64,000 nucleotides of DNA, from positions 62,001 through 126,000 of the forward strand of contig JAJRPF010000042.1 in NCBI GenBank assembly GCA_024280885.1, in the 5' to 3' direction. Shown here in pieces: positions 1 through 9,235 of the stretch. Every line of letters begins with the position of its first letter. Position 1 is the first letter of the stretch. The notes under the pieces were generated by a model, which did not search any database, was not told the DNA's origin, and worked only from the letters and a program-made list of their open reading frames with translations. This DNA is from Planctomycetota bacterium (GTDB lineage Bacteria; Planctomycetota; JAJSAM01; JAJVHW01). A program made the translations under genes and the position numbers.

Positions 1-3000
1 CCACTGTCACTCAGAACCGCATGCGGCGCGTGCTCGCGAATGGTCCGGATCGCGAACCGCTGCTCGCGGCGACCCCACTCCCCGAAGCGCTCGGCGCACA
101 TCCAATTCGCCGCCTCGAACGCGCGCGCAGCACTCCTCCCCGCCGCGTCGAGTCGCCCGACTCGCCAGTGAGAGATGCAATCCAGGAGTTCCATCTGCCA
201 CCGAAGACTTGGGAAGATCGCTCCGTCATAGTGGGTGCGAACGCGGCGGATGACTCGCCACTCTGCGGCACTCAACTCGTGGCCGCGCCAGATCCCGAGA
301 GCGGCCGCGAGCGCGAGCTCGCCTGCCGACACATCCTCTACGAGGACCATCTCAAAGAGATCCCGCACGGACTGTCGCGCCGGCATCGCGTCGCGAGCCG
401 CGCCCGGGTTGCGGATAGTAGCGGCAGCGCACAGGGCCGAGAGGCTAGGTCTCCATTGACCGGGATCCCCAATCCTCGCAGCTCGATGCTCGTCCACACG
501 CCGATCGCTGCTGGCGCGGGACTCCGCTGCAACCATCGCGGGCGTCAGGGGATGATCACACGGAACCGGCGGATCGCTCCACAGCATGCGTGATCGCACG
601 CAGATGAGCTGAATTGCAGTGATCCTCCCATCTCGATCTTCGAGCCGCGAGACGTGGTCAAACGTCGCCTCGACGTGCGCAGCTAGGCCGAGGCGCTCGG
701 CGGCGGTGCTGAACGAGTGCGCCCAACCGAGGATCTCGGAGAGCGACGCCCGCGGCACGCGCTCGCCGATCTCTCGCAGTTCCCTGAAGTCGCGGTTGCT
801 GCTCTGGCCGCGCGCCGCGCGAACCTGGAGACGCCGCGTCCGTCCCGCCGTCACGAGAACGGACGCTCCAGTCTGCTCATAGAGATTCTGTATCAAGAGA
901 TCCGGATCTCCCCACCGGCTCCCCAGGCGCGCGCGGCCCAGAGTCGAATTCATCGTCGCCGCACCTCGAACGTGCCGATATGCCTGGAGGGACTCCGGAA
1001 GAAGCTGAACCGCGCGCTCCAGCACACTCAGCGTGGACGTGCCTCCGCTCAGCTTCGCGATCGCACCGGAGAGTCGAACAAGGTCAAACGCGATCCACTC
1101 CCGCCGGCCCACTCGTGCCGCCTTGCGCATCTTGCTCAGGAGTGCGGTCCGCGCTGCAGCCAGCCCGTACTCCCGATGCGCGAATTTGTACTCGAACTCG
1201 AGCCGGGCCTGCTCCACCTCGAATGGCTCAGCCGCTGCGCCCCACTCCGCCGCCGCAAGCCGACCCTCCCGCTCCGCGCGGGGAATCTGGTAGAGATGCG
1301 CGTGCGATGCCGCGCGCATGAACCGGATCTCCGAGAGTTGCGCCGACGTCGCGAACGCCTCGGGAAGCTCCATCTCTAAGACTGCGTCGAAGTCGCGCGA
1401 GTGATAGAGAACGTGAGCCAGCACGACCGCCGCACGCGCGATATCCTCGTGGGACGACGCGGAATCGTCGATCAGGCGCTCCAACTGCTCGCGGGCCTCG
1501 CCGAGGCGGCCGGCGAGGAAGAGCAGGTCGGCGCGGCGATGCGCGGTTGCGTGCCCCCACTCCGGCTCGCCGAGTAGGGTCTCCGCTTCGTCGAGATGCG
1601 TGACTGCGTCGTCGAACAACCCGGTCGCGGCGCAGCTGTCCACCGCGAGCGCGGTCAATTCACCGGCCTGCGCATGTCCGGCGTAACGAGCGTGATAGGC
1701 CAAGACGCTCACGTCGTCCGGTGTTCGGTCGCGATACAGCTCCAGCAATTCGCGATGGAACGACCGCCGCTTCGCCGCAGACATCGACGCCAAGATGCGG
1801 CGCCGAATACGCTCGGATCGGAGCCGCCAGCGCGCCCCATGGCGGCGCAGAAGTCCGCCGCGCTCGGCGCGCTCGGCGGCGGACCACAGCCGAGGACCGG
1901 GGACGTCGATCAAGCGCACACAATCGTCACGGCTCACAGCGTCGCCGGCGACCGCCAGCAGATCCGTGAGATCGGCAGCATCGCGCCCAGCAGCAACGAG
2001 CGCGCGGCGGACATCCTGGTGCTCGTTCGGCGACCACGCCGCGAGCTGGTGCAGCGGCGTGTCGAGCCGCAACCGCGTGCCGAGCCGCGTCATTTTGCCG
2101 CTCACCTCGAGGTCGCTGAGCATCGCAACGATCTCGGCAGGCTGGCCGCCGGCAATACGGCGCACGACGGCGGCCAGTGCGGGGGCCACAGAGAGATCGT
2201 CGAGGACTCCCTTAAGGAAGCGTGTCACCTCGGCGAGATCCCACTCCTCCAGAAGGACGCGCGCGCCCTCGTGCGAGCGACGGGGGAGCACGCTGGTCGA
2301 GACGAAGAGACAGGCAACGTCGCGTGCCGCCACATGCCGCGCCACCGCGTGCCAGGCTTCCTCGGCGAGCGGGGAGAGGCGCTCCACGTCGTCGAGAAGC
2401 AGTGCGCCGGGCCCCTTCGCGAACGCCGCGACAACGATCTCCGCAATCGCGGCAACAGCCTCCTCGAACGACGACTCGCTCGGGCTGCTCTCGCCAGCGA
2501 CGAGCCGCTGGATGACATCCGCGTGCTCGTTCCACACCGATGTCTCGCGCCCGACCATAGGGGCCAACTGACGAACGATCTCGGCGACTCCTCCCCAGCC
2601 ATCGCCAGCGGCTTCCGCATGCACCACGACAAGCCCGCGCGCACGCAGCGCGGCAGCAAGCCACTCCAGAACTCGCGATCGTCCTGACCCCGGCGGACCC
2701 TCAATGGCAAGCGAAGCGACCTGATCGCCAGCCTTCGACCCGTCTTCCGGCGATTCGTCGTCGGGCGACCCAGCCTCCGTCGAATCTCGGATGAGCGCCG
2801 CCACCTCCGCCAAGAGCCCCGACGGTTCGACGAGGGGCACGAGCCACCACGGATCGAGGGTGTCGGGCTCGTCGAGATCGGCAAGAACCTCGCCTGCGCT
2901 CGTGTACGCATCGGACGGGTGCGGAGCGACAAGACGCCCGAGAACGCGTCGGAAGTCGCGGTCGGCGCCATGACCCGGCAGGTCCACAACCCCAGGCAAC

Positions 3001-3563
3001 GGCTCTCTTGCGCCGTGCCGCGGAGGCGACGCGAGCAGCGCCCGCACGAACGCCGATCCGAGAGCCTGAACGTCGGTGGCGACGTCGGAGAATTGGTCGT
3101 TGCGGTCCGGAGAGTCGGCAACACGCGACGCCGCACCCCAATCGACGAGCCAGAACCGCCCGTCGGTGCCGACGACGATACAGCCTCGATCGATACGGCC
3201 ATGGACCCGCCCGCGGGAGTGCGCCCGGCTCAGAACTGAAAGGAGAGCGGTCAGGCCTGCGCGAAGAAGCGCGGGCGGCAGCGCACCGGATTCGCGCAAC
3301 GGGGTCGCGTCCGACGGAATGTCGATCACAAGAGCGGTCGTTCCGGTCGGGCGATCGAACTCGCTCCGCGCAACGGGAACGCCGACGCCGGCGACCTCTT
3401 CGAGCACACGCCGCTCCACCTCTGCGCCCGTGTCGGAACGCGCCAGGAAGAGTAGTTCGTCGGCGCGTCCATCGCGCGTGGCGCGGACGATATCGCCAAC
3501 GGCTCCACGCACGAGCCGCTCGGCGGTATCGAAACGCCCCATGAGTAAGTTGGTGCGAGTCAT
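1..3563 (-). CDS. Kinase-like / P-loop ATPase / helical-repeat regulator (3' end outside window)
   Basis: An uninterrupted frame of 1187 codons runs off the window start. The ATG at 3563 has AGGAAGG five bases upstream, which decides the start over the in-frame ATG at 3542. Residues 1-180 resemble a Ser/Thr kinase fold but look degenerate: no clear glycine-rich loop, the catalytic loop reads HGRIDRGCI (residues 121-129) instead of HRDxKPxN, and DFG is DWG (141-143). After a linker rich in Asp, Glu and Ser comes a P-loop ATPase domain with GPPGSGRS (289-296; Arg in place of the usual Walker A Lys) and a Walker B ALLLDD (387-392). The rest, about 600 to 1187, is Ala/Glu/Arg-rich helical sequence of TPR type. 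The layout recalls large kinase-AAA-TPR signalling proteins. Both active sites look altered, so it may be a pseudokinase scaffold. The target is unknown. Confidence 0.75.
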   Translation of the reverse strand, partial: MTRTNLLMGRFDTAERLVRGAVGDIVRATRDGRADELLFLARSDTGAEVERRVLEEVAGVGVPVARSEFDRPTGTTALVIDIPSDATPLRESGALPPALLRAGLTALLSVLSRAHSRGRVHGRIDRGCIVVGTDGRFWLVDWGAASRVADSPDRNDQFSDVATDVQALGSAFVRALLASPPRHGAREPLPGVVDLPGHGADRDFRRVLGRLVAPHPSDAYTSAGEVLADLDEPDTLDPWWLVPLVEPSGLLAEVAALIRDSTEAGSPDDESPEDGSKAGDQVASLAIEGPPGSGRSRVLEWLAAALRARGLVVVHAEAAGDGWGGVAEIVRQLAPMVGRETSVWNEHADVIQRLVAGESSPSESSFEEAVAAIAEIVVAAFAKGPGALLLDDVERLSPLAEEAWHAVARHVAARDVACLFVSTSVLPRRSHEGARVLLEEWDLAEVTRFLKGVLDDLSVAPALAAVVRRIAGGQPAEIVAMLSDLEVSGKMTRLGTRLRLDTPLHQLAAWSPNEHQDVRRALVAAGRDAADLTDLLAVAGDAVSRDDCVRLIDVPGPRLWSAAERAERGGLLRRHGARWRLRSERIRRRILASMSAAKRRSFHRELLELYRDRTPDDVSVLAYHARYAGHAQAGELTALAVDSCAATGLFDDAVTHLDEAETLLGEPEWGHATAHRRADLLFLAGRLGEAREQLERLIDDSASSHEDIARAAVVLAHVLYHSRDFDAVLEMELPEAFATSAQLSEIRFMRAASHAHLYQIPRAEREGRLAAAEWGAAAEPFEVEQARLEFEYKFAHREYGLAAARTALLSKMRKAARVGRREWIAFDLVRLSGAIAKLSGGTSTLSVLERAVQLLPESLQAYRHVRGAATMNSTLGRARLGSRWGDPDLLIQNLYEQTGASVLVTAGRTRRLQVRAARGQSSNRDFRELREIGERVPRASLSEILGWAHSFSTAAERLGLAAHVEATFDHVSRLEDRDGRITAIQLICVRSRMLWSDPPVPCDHPLTPAMVAAESRASSDRRVDEHRAARIGDPGQWRPSLSALCAAATIRNPGAARDAMPARQSVRDLFEMVLVEDVSAGELALAAALGIWRGHELSAAEWRVIRRVRTHYDGAIFPSLRWQMELLDCISHWRVGRLDAAGRSAARAFEAANWMCAERFGEWGRREQRFAIRTIREHAPHAVLSDS

Positions 3564-3581
3564 CGCGACCTTCCTGCGAGT

Positions 3582-3636
3582 ACCTGGACGGAACACTCCC
3601 AGGTTACGCGCCCCTGTCGAAATCTACAAATCGACA
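3582..3636 (-). promoter_or_regulatory. Inverted repeats upstream of the kinase-like gene
   Basis: Two small dyads lie just upstream of the 3563 start: ACCTGG/CCAGGT (3582-3587 and 3599-3604) and TGTCGA/TCGACA (3615-3620 and 3631-3636, 10-base A+T-rich spacer). The second is spaced like an operator. This is pattern only; no regulator is identified. Confidence 0.25.
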
Positions 3637-3744
3637 CAACTCATGCGAGAGAAGTCACTTAGGATCGCGCCCTATAAACCCACCGGAGGAATGGACAGCC
3701 CGTGACGCTAATCGCGCCAACGTGCGCCAACCCGGCACGCAGCC

Positions 3745-4677
3745 TCAGCGTTTGCCGACTTCGACGCTCTCGTACCGAAACGTCACGTCGAAGCTGTGCT
3801 CGCCATCGCGCAACGTAGCCCGCTTCAGCAGCACGACTCCGTGCGTGTCCTTGTCGTCGTATTCGTACTCCGTGTGCGCGCCTGCATCCTTCGCGACGGC
3901 ACTCCGAAGCAGCTGCCTCCCGCGCCACGGTTCCCACATGAAGTGGACGATATCGGCCTGCGGTCGGACGCTCGTTCCACGGATCATGACCATGTCGCGC
4001 TCATCGACGCTGTACGAGACCTGCAGGTCGTGCTTGTGCGGCTGGGCAGTCACGACACGGTGCTTCTTGTCGCGAGATGGCGAGACCAGGACCGGCGTCG
4101 GTGGGAGATAGTGCACAACCTCGCGATACGGCCCGCTGAACGACAGCGCCGCGAGCCGGCGCACCTGGCGCTCTACGCCACGCCTGACTTCGCCGTTGAC
4201 GGGGGCAGACTCCACCGTGACGCGTTCGCCCTCAGGCAGCGACGCATCGAACGTGGCGGAGAAGGCATAGTCGGACTCGTCGATCCGCACGGCGATTTGC
4301 GCCGTTCCCGAGCGCAGCTCGGCATCGCGTGACGGCGAGTAGACGCGCTTCCTGAACGACCCGAGCAGCCCACGCCCGTACTCGTTCATCGCGCGGAACT
4401 TCTCCGCATTCAAAGCCTTCTGCTTGGCCACGTCCGTGGGACTCGGAGCGCCCTTTCGAGGAGACGCTGTCGTGCCCGCTTCGACGTCATCGTTCGAGTC
4501 GATGTTCGGGCCGTCCGTGCCCGCTTCGGCCGCAGAAGGATGCGGGCCGGCGCCGGTTCCAGGCGCAGCCGTAGGCTTGCTGCACGCACCGAGCGACGCC
4601 AGCGCAAGCGCGATCAACACGAACGAAGCAACGCCGCGCGCGCTTCGGAGAGCATCAGTCACCATCTCGCCGATCAT
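3745..4677 (-). CDS. Predicted lipoprotein of unknown function
   Basis: 310 residues from the ATG at 4677, preceded by GGAG at 5 nt; the open frame extends further upstream but without signal-like sequence. The N-terminus has a hydrophobic stretch followed by the lipobox LASLGAC, so it is probably lipid-anchored after SPase II cleavage. A low-complexity Pro/Ala/Thr/Asp linker follows, then about 230 residues of mixed beta-like sequence ending in RYESVEVGKR. I do not recognise the C-terminal domain. It is divergently transcribed from ribBA with 272 nt between them. Confidence 0.7.
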   Translation of the reverse strand: MIGEMVTDALRSARGVASFVLIALALASLGACSKPTAAPGTGAGPHPSAAEAGTDGPNIDSNDDVEAGTTASPRKGAPSPTDVAKQKALNAEKFRAMNEYGRGLLGSFRKRVYSPSRDAELRSGTAQIAVRIDESDYAFSATFDASLPEGERVTVESAPVNGEVRRGVERQVRRLAALSFSGPYREVVHYLPPTPVLVSPSRDKKHRVVTAQPHKHDLQVSYSVDERDMVMIRGTSVRPQADIVHFMWEPWRGRQLLRSAVAKDAGAHTEYEYDDKDTHGVVLLKRATLRDGEHSFDVTFRYESVEVGKR

Positions 4678-4769
4678 AACGGCTCCGGCCAGAAGCGCGC
4701 GCGTGGTGCACAGACGGCCCGAATCCGAGCGAACGTCGCGCCATCGGACGGATAGGGTGCGGGATTGTC

Positions 4770-4793
4770 CGGAGGTTCGGCCGGAAACCTCCG
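4770..4793. other. 8-bp hairpin in the ribBA upstream region
   Basis: CGGAGGTT (4770-4777) pairs perfectly with AACCTCCG (4786-4793) around an 8-base loop, in the divergent intergenic region about 160 nt before ribBA. It does not match the FMN riboswitch pattern, and its role is unknown. Confidence 0.3.
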
Positions 4794-4949
4794 CCAATGC
4801 TGTACGTGACCCGCTCTCGTCGTTAGGGCTCGGCACTGGGACGCGACCCGCCTTCGTGGCCCGAGCGCTCTCGTGGTGCGGAGTTTCCCAGAAGCGCGCG
4901 TACAGCACGGGGCCCAGCGCGGCCTCGATGGACCGGCAGGAGAAGCGCC

Positions 4950-6188
4950 ATGGAATTCGCCCCCATCCCCGAGATCCTCGAAGAGCTCCGCCAGGGGCGT
5001 TTCGTGGTCGTGGTCGACGACCCGAAGCGCGAGAACGAGGGTGATCTGATCTGCGCCGCCGAGAAGGTCACACCGGAGCACGTCAACTTCATGTTGAAGC
5101 ACGCTCGCGGCGAGGTCTGCACCACGCTCCCTGCCGCGTGGATCGCGCGCCTTGGCTTCGAGATGCAGGCCGACGACAACACGTCGCCCCTGCACTGCGC
5201 GAAGTGCGTGACCGTGGATGTGAAAGAGGGGACGACGACCGGTGTCTCGGCCTCGGATCAGGCCAAGTCGATCCAGCAACTTGCGAACCCGAATGCGACC
5301 GGCGCGCACTTCAGCAAGCCGGGCCACACCCGCCCGCTGCGCGCTCGTGACGGGGGCGTGCTGGTCCGCACCGGCCACACCGAGGCATCGGTCGATCTGG
5401 CGCGCCTGGCCGGATTCCAACCGGTGGGCCTCATCTGCGAAATTCTCGATGACGACGGCGAGCCCATGCGTGTGCCGGGTCTGCGCGAGTACGCCGCGAA
5501 TCATGAGTTCAAGATGACGACCATCGAAGAGCTGATTCGCTACCGCCGCGAGACCGAGAGCCTCGTGAATAGGATGGTCACCACCAAGGTGCCGACGGAC
5601 TGGGGCACCTTCGATCTACACCTCTACGGCAACAACGTGGATCGCAACCAGCACATTGCATTGACGATGGGGATCGAGTTCGCGGACGAGAGCACGCCCT
5701 CCGACGCCCTCGACGACGCCGTTCTCGTGCGCGTCCACAGCGAGTGCCTGACGGGCGACATCTTCGGATCGCGGCGCTGCGACTGTGGCGCGCAGCTCCA
5801 CGCCGCGCTGCGCACCGTGGGGGAGCGCGGCCGCGGCATCGTTCTCTACCTCCGCCAAGAAGGACGCGGGATCGGGCTCCGCAACAAGCTGCTGGCCTAC
5901 CGTCTGCAGGAGCACGGTCTCGACACTGTCGAGGCGAACGCGAAGCTCGGCTTCAAGGCTGATGAGCGGGACTACGGCATCGGGGCCCAGATCCTCCATC
6001 ACCTCGGCGTGCGAAAGATGGCGCTCATGACCAACAACCCCAAGAAGCTGCAAGCTCTCCCGGGCTTCGGCCTCGAGGTCACCGAGCGCGTCGCACTTGA
6101 GATCGAGGCCACCGCCGAGAGCGAGCGCTACCTGCGCACGAAGCGCGACAAGCTCGGGCACATGCTCGAAGGCCTGCCCGGCGAGTAG
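4950..6188 (+). CDS. ribBA: Bifunctional 3,4-dihydroxy-2-butanone-4-phosphate synthase / GTP cyclohydrolase II
   Basis: 412 residues, the usual RibBA length, with GGAGAAG six bases before the ATG. It supplies both branches of riboflavin synthesis: ribulose-5-phosphate to DHBP and formate (N-terminal half), and GTP to diaminopyrimidine phosphate (C-terminal half). Residues 1 to about 200 carry the DHBP synthase signature (RENEGDL, then GHTEASVDLARLAGFQP). The second half carries the GTP cyclohydrolase II zinc site SECLTGDIFGSRRCDCG and the RQEGRGIGL loop. Both active sites look intact. No other rib gene is adjacent. Confidence 0.97.
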   Translation: MEFAPIPEILEELRQGRFVVVVDDPKRENEGDLICAAEKVTPEHVNFMLKHARGEVCTTLPAAWIARLGFEMQADDNTSPLHCAKCVTVDVKEGTTTGVSASDQAKSIQQLANPNATGAHFSKPGHTRPLRARDGGVLVRTGHTEASVDLARLAGFQPVGLICEILDDDGEPMRVPGLREYAANHEFKMTTIEELIRYRRETESLVNRMVTTKVPTDWGTFDLHLYGNNVDRNQHIALTMGIEFADESTPSDALDDAVLVRVHSECLTGDIFGSRRCDCGAQLHAALRTVGERGRGIVLYLRQEGRGIGLRNKLLAYRLQEHGLDTVEANAKLGFKADERDYGIGAQILHHLGVRKMALMTNNPKKLQALPGFGLEVTERVALEIEATAESERYLRTKRDKLGHMLEGLPGE

Positions 6189-6224
6189 CGCGGCTCCGCC
6201 GGTCGCGATAGGATCGCAGACGAC

Positions 6225-6374
6225 ATGACCTCCACGACGCACGATCACGACACTGCCGCCCGGGTCCGCCGGCCACTTCGGCGCGCGTCGCTGATGGCGG
6301 TGGTGATCAGCGTGTTCGCCGTGCAGATCGCGATCTTCTTCGTCGCGCGCATGGTCTGCGACTTCGGCGTCTGA
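6225..6374 (+). CDS. Small single-pass membrane protein
   Basis: A 49-residue frame starting ATG at 6225, 37 nt after ribBA and ending 5 nt before the MBL hydrolase, so the three genes look co-transcribed. The N-terminus is His/Asp/Arg-rich and cytoplasmic in character (MTSTTHDHD). Residues about 25-43 form one hydrophobic segment (MAVVISVFAVQIAIFFVA), followed by a short tail with one Cys. GGATCG at 6211 is a poor Shine-Dalgarno. Support comes from its tight fit between two genes and coherent membrane topology; function unknown. Confidence 0.45.
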   Translation: MTSTTHDHDTAARVRRPLRRASLMAVVISVFAVQIAIFFVARMVCDFGV

Positions 6375-6379
6375 CCGAC

Positions 6380-7153
6380 ATGCGCGTCACAATCCTCGGG
6401 TCCGGCACTGCGCTGCCGTCGGCAACCCGCTTTCCGGCTGCCGTAATCGTCGAAGCTGGTAACGAGGTCGTACTCGTCGACGTCGGCCCAGGGGTCGGGC
6501 GACGACTTGCGGCAGCCGGCGTCTCGGTTGCGGACGTCTCGACGATCCTGCTCACGCACTACCACCCGGATCATTCGGCCGGGCTCGTGGAGTTCCTCTT
6601 CGCGTTGCGCAGCCCGGAGTTGGACAGAACGCGCCCGCTCAAGATCCGAGGCGGAGAGGGCCTGCTCCGCCTTCTCGCCGGCCTGCGCGCCGTCTGGCCG
6701 CGCTGGCTGGAGTCGCGTGGCGATCCGTTCGACGAGGCCGAGTTGCAGCCCGGGCATCTTCAGCTGCACGGCGTCAAGGTCATCGCAACCGCCGTGGACC
6801 ACGTTCAGGAGAGCCTCGCGTATCGGCTGGAGGAAACCGCCACCGGAGCGTCGGTCTGCGTCAGCGGCGACGTCGATTCGACGTCCGCCCTGATCGACGC
6901 GGCGCGCGACATCGATCTCCTCGTCTGCGAAGCCCCGTACGCGCACGACCAGGCTCATCGGCGGCATCTGAGCGGGCGCATGGCGGGGGAGGCGGCGCTC
7001 GCGGCCGGCGTCCGCACGCTCTGCCTCACGCACCTCTACCCAGGCTCGCCTGTGGCCCAGATCGAGGCCGAAGCCAGGGCGGCATTCGGAGGAGACGTCG
7101 TGATGGCAGAGGACCTGCTCCGCTTTGATCTGCCGACGCCAGCCCACCCATGA
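6380..7153 (+). CDS. Metallo-beta-lactamase-fold hydrolase (RNase Z-like branch)
   Basis: 257 residues. The N-terminus MRVTILGSGTALPSA and the metal motif HYHPDH (residues about 61-66) are typical of the RNase Z/ElaC-like branch of the MBL superfamily. Further metal-ligand candidates are the His of TAVDHVQES, the Asp of VSGDVD and the His of LCLTHLYPG. At 257 residues it is shorter than most true RNase Z enzymes, so it may be a phosphodiesterase or another hydrolase of the same fold. Cytoplasmic, no signal peptide. It sits 5 nt after the small membrane gene. Confidence 0.85.
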   Translation: MRVTILGSGTALPSATRFPAAVIVEAGNEVVLVDVGPGVGRRLAAAGVSVADVSTILLTHYHPDHSAGLVEFLFALRSPELDRTRPLKIRGGEGLLRLLAGLRAVWPRWLESRGDPFDEAELQPGHLQLHGVKVIATAVDHVQESLAYRLEETATGASVCVSGDVDSTSALIDAARDIDLLVCEAPYAHDQAHRRHLSGRMAGEAALAAGVRTLCLTHLYPGSPVAQIEAEARAAFGGDVVMAEDLLRFDLPTPAHP

Positions 7154-7210
7154 TCCCCGAACCTCCAGCCGATTGCCTGGTGCCCTCGCTCGGGACACTT
7201 CGTAGCAAGT

Positions 7211-7415
7211 CTAGGGGCCCGGCCAGAAACCCCCGCGGCGCCGGTGAGGGGGTGATAGCCGGCCGACGTGCGGTGCATCCACCGCGCCCGGGCAGGCCGT
7301 CTGCCGCGGCTGACAGGCTCGGAGACTCTCCGGAGTCGAGTCGCCTGTCACCCACGACAGCCGTCCCACCCGAACACGTCCGGCTATCCACGGGGGTTTC
7401 CGGCCGCACCCCTAG
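7211..7415. repeat. Long imperfect inverted repeat with nested hairpins, upstream of a sigma factor gene
   Basis: The 25-base arms 7211-7235 and 7391-7415 pair at 22 of 25 positions (CTAGGGG...AAACCCCCG). Inside, GATAGCCGG (from 7254) pairs with CCGGCTATC (7380-7388), and TGACAGGC (7311-7318) with GCCTGTCA (7343-7350), the latter enclosing a GACTC/GAGTC helix. The hexamer GTAGCA lies outside each end (7202-7207 and 7415-7420), which could be a target-site duplication or chance. It fills most of the 352-nt gap between the MBL hydrolase and the sigma gene. It could be a structured leader RNA or a small mobile palindromic element. Confidence 0.6.
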
Positions 7416-7505
7416 TAGCACTCCCAGGGAACGCAGGGAAGATTGCGCGGGCAGGGCCGTCCAACCGTGCGTCTACCCCCCGATCAATCGAGCGGAGGGC
7501 TCGCA

Positions 7506-8057
7506 GTGACCGACTTCGAGCTCGTCGTGGCAGCCAAGAGTGGCGACACGACAGCATTCGCAACGCTGATCGGCCGGTACGAGGAGCGGATACTCCGCCT
7601 CGTCCGGGGAATGGTTTCGCGGGCAGACGTGGAGGATGTGACCCAGGAGGCATTCCTCAAGGCGTTTCGGAAACTGCACCTCTTCGATGGGCGCTCGGCC
7701 TTCTACACGTGGCTCTATCGCATCTCAGCGAACACCGCGATGGACTGGCGGAAGAAGGAGAACCGGCGGCGTCACGCGCCGTTGCCCGAGAGCCCCGAGG
7801 GCGAGGACCGCGTCGAAGCATCAACGACAGACCCGGCGACGCGCGCAGTCCAGCGCGAGCTCGGCGAGATCATCGACCAGGCCATCGCGGACCTGCCCCC
7901 GCGATACCAGGAGATCCTGCTGCTGCGCGAGATGCGGGGGCTGTCCTACGAGCAGATCGCCGAGGAATTGCAGATCAGCAAGGGCACGGTGGAGTCACGA
8001 CTCTTCCGCGCTCGAGAACGGCTGCGAGAGAAGCTGCGGCCCTGGCTTGAGAAGTAG
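7506..8057 (+). CDS. ECF-type RNA polymerase sigma factor
   Basis: 183 residues from the GTG at 7506, chosen for GCGGAGGG six bases upstream. Region 2 is clear (DVEDVTQEAFLKAFRKL, then FYTWLYRISANTAMDWRKKE), and so is region 4 (PPRYQEILLLREMRGLSYEQIAEEL followed by KGTVESRLFRARERL). It redirects RNA polymerase to its own promoters. The next gene is a zinc-finger anti-sigma factor, so it is probably held inactive at the membrane until a signal arrives. A 205-nt structured inverted repeat lies directly upstream and may take part in control. Confidence 0.95.
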   Translation: MTDFELVVAAKSGDTTAFATLIGRYEERILRLVRGMVSRADVEDVTQEAFLKAFRKLHLFDGRSAFYTWLYRISANTAMDWRKKENRRRHAPLPESPEGEDRVEASTTDPATRAVQRELGEIIDQAIADLPPRYQEILLLREMRGLSYEQIAEELQISKGTVESRLFRARERLREKLRPWLEK

Positions 8058-8117
8058 ACGCATCGAAGAGCAGATTGGCCGCGAACACGATTGACGGAGA
8101 CGCGAACGGATCGAGAC

Positions 8118-8609
8118 ATGACGCACTCTCACATGAACCCCGAAACACCATCTGAGCTGCCCCCTTCTGAGCTGCGATGCGGTCGCGTGCGCCTGCTGCT
8201 TTCGATCGCGTTCGACGAAGCGGCGACCGCCCAGCAGCTCGCAGAGATCGACGCGCACGTGCCGGCGTGTGCCGAGTGCCGCGCAGCGCAGGCCGTCAAC
8301 ACCGCGGTGCGTGAACGGGTCGCTATTCCTGCGTCCGTGCCCTCGGACTTCGCCGCACGCGTTACCGCTGGCGTCGTGCGACAGCGGCTGGAGACGCGCG
8401 CGCAGAACCGCTTCCTCGTGGGCGCGGCGGTCGCCGCCGTACTCGTCGCATCCGTCTCACTGCTCGTTGTCGACGGCGGGCCCATGGCGCCTCGACACGC
8501 TCCTGGATCGTCGGGCGCCGACGGGACGCCACGCGAAATCGCGGGCGGCGCGTTGCGCGCAGGCCTCGCATTCGGCCGGGCGCCCCTGCTCTGTACGGAG
8601 GATCGCTGA
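8118..8609 (+). CDS. Anti-sigma factor with zinc-finger (zf-HC2/ZAS-like) domain
   Basis: 163 residues from the ATG at 8118; an upstream TTG at 8091 is also in frame and the start is not certain. HVPACAECRAAQ is the HxxxCxxC motif of zinc-binding anti-sigma domains, followed by a helical linker and one transmembrane segment (FLVGAAVAAVLVASVSLLVV). After the membrane is a short Gly/Ala/Arg tail. It should bind the ECF sigma factor encoded immediately upstream. Confidence 0.85.
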   Translation: MTHSHMNPETPSELPPSELRCGRVRLLLSIAFDEAATAQQLAEIDAHVPACAECRAAQAVNTAVRERVAIPASVPSDFAARVTAGVVRQRLETRAQNRFLVGAAVAAVLVASVSLLVVDGGPMAPRHAPGSSGADGTPREIAGGALRAGLAFGRAPLLCTEDR

Positions 8610-8611
8610 AC

Positions 8612-8968
8612 ATGCTTGCAGACAAGACACTCCTCGGCGCGACCCTCGTCGTGACGTTCCTCTCCGGCGGCACGGTCGGCTACCTGGCCCGCGACACCCA
8701 GGGCACTCCGCCGCAACGCCCCTACGCGGTCGAGACCGTCTTCGCGCACCAGCTCGACGATCTCGCGTTGCAGGGGTATGACAAGGCCGAACTCGGCGAG
8801 GCGCGCGTGATCTACACCGACTATCTGGACAAGTATCAGGTCTGGTGGAATCAGTTCGTCGAGAGCCACGTCGACAACCTGGATCGGATCGATAGCAAGA
8901 TGGCAGAGAGCCTGAAGACTCTCGACGAGCGGCATCGGGCGCGCGCTGGCGGAGACAAGTCAAAGTGA
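8612..8968 (+). CDS. Membrane-anchored periplasmic helical protein of sigma operon
   Basis: 118 residues, starting 2 nt after the anti-sigma gene. An N-terminal hydrophobic segment (LLGATLVVTFLSGGTVGYLA) is an uncleaved anchor or signal peptide. The remainder is charged and helical, with many aromatic and acidic residues. Size and topology recall the small periplasmic sensor proteins that accompany ECF sigma/anti-sigma pairs, such as CnrR or CpxP-like ones, but I see no metal-binding His/Cys cluster. A sensory role is inferred from position only. Confidence 0.6.
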   Translation: MLADKTLLGATLVVTFLSGGTVGYLARDTQGTPPQRPYAVETVFAHQLDDLALQGYDKAELGEARVIYTDYLDKYQVWWNQFVESHVDNLDRIDSKMAESLKTLDERHRARAGGDKSK

Positions 8969-9235
8969 CGCTTCGCGTCGGTTCGCGACACGGGCGTTCG
9001 AGACGCTGCGGCGCCCGAGACTGGGACTCCCGACACGTGAGCGCGCACTCGCGCCCGGTGGCGGGTTCTCTCTTCGCCGCCGGTTCTCTCTTGGAATTGG
9101 ATGCCTCCCACATGGAGCCTGCTGCGTTCATGGCGCGGCGCTTCGGGTTGAGCGAACCGCGCCGCTCCGCTTCGTATCAACGCCGAGGCTGCATGGCAGG
9201 CCGGCGTTTCAACCCGATCCGGGAGGCGTAGAAAC

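Noticed and set aside
4678..4949. FMN riboswitch before ribBA
   Set aside because: None of the conserved RFN element segments is visible; only one short hairpin.
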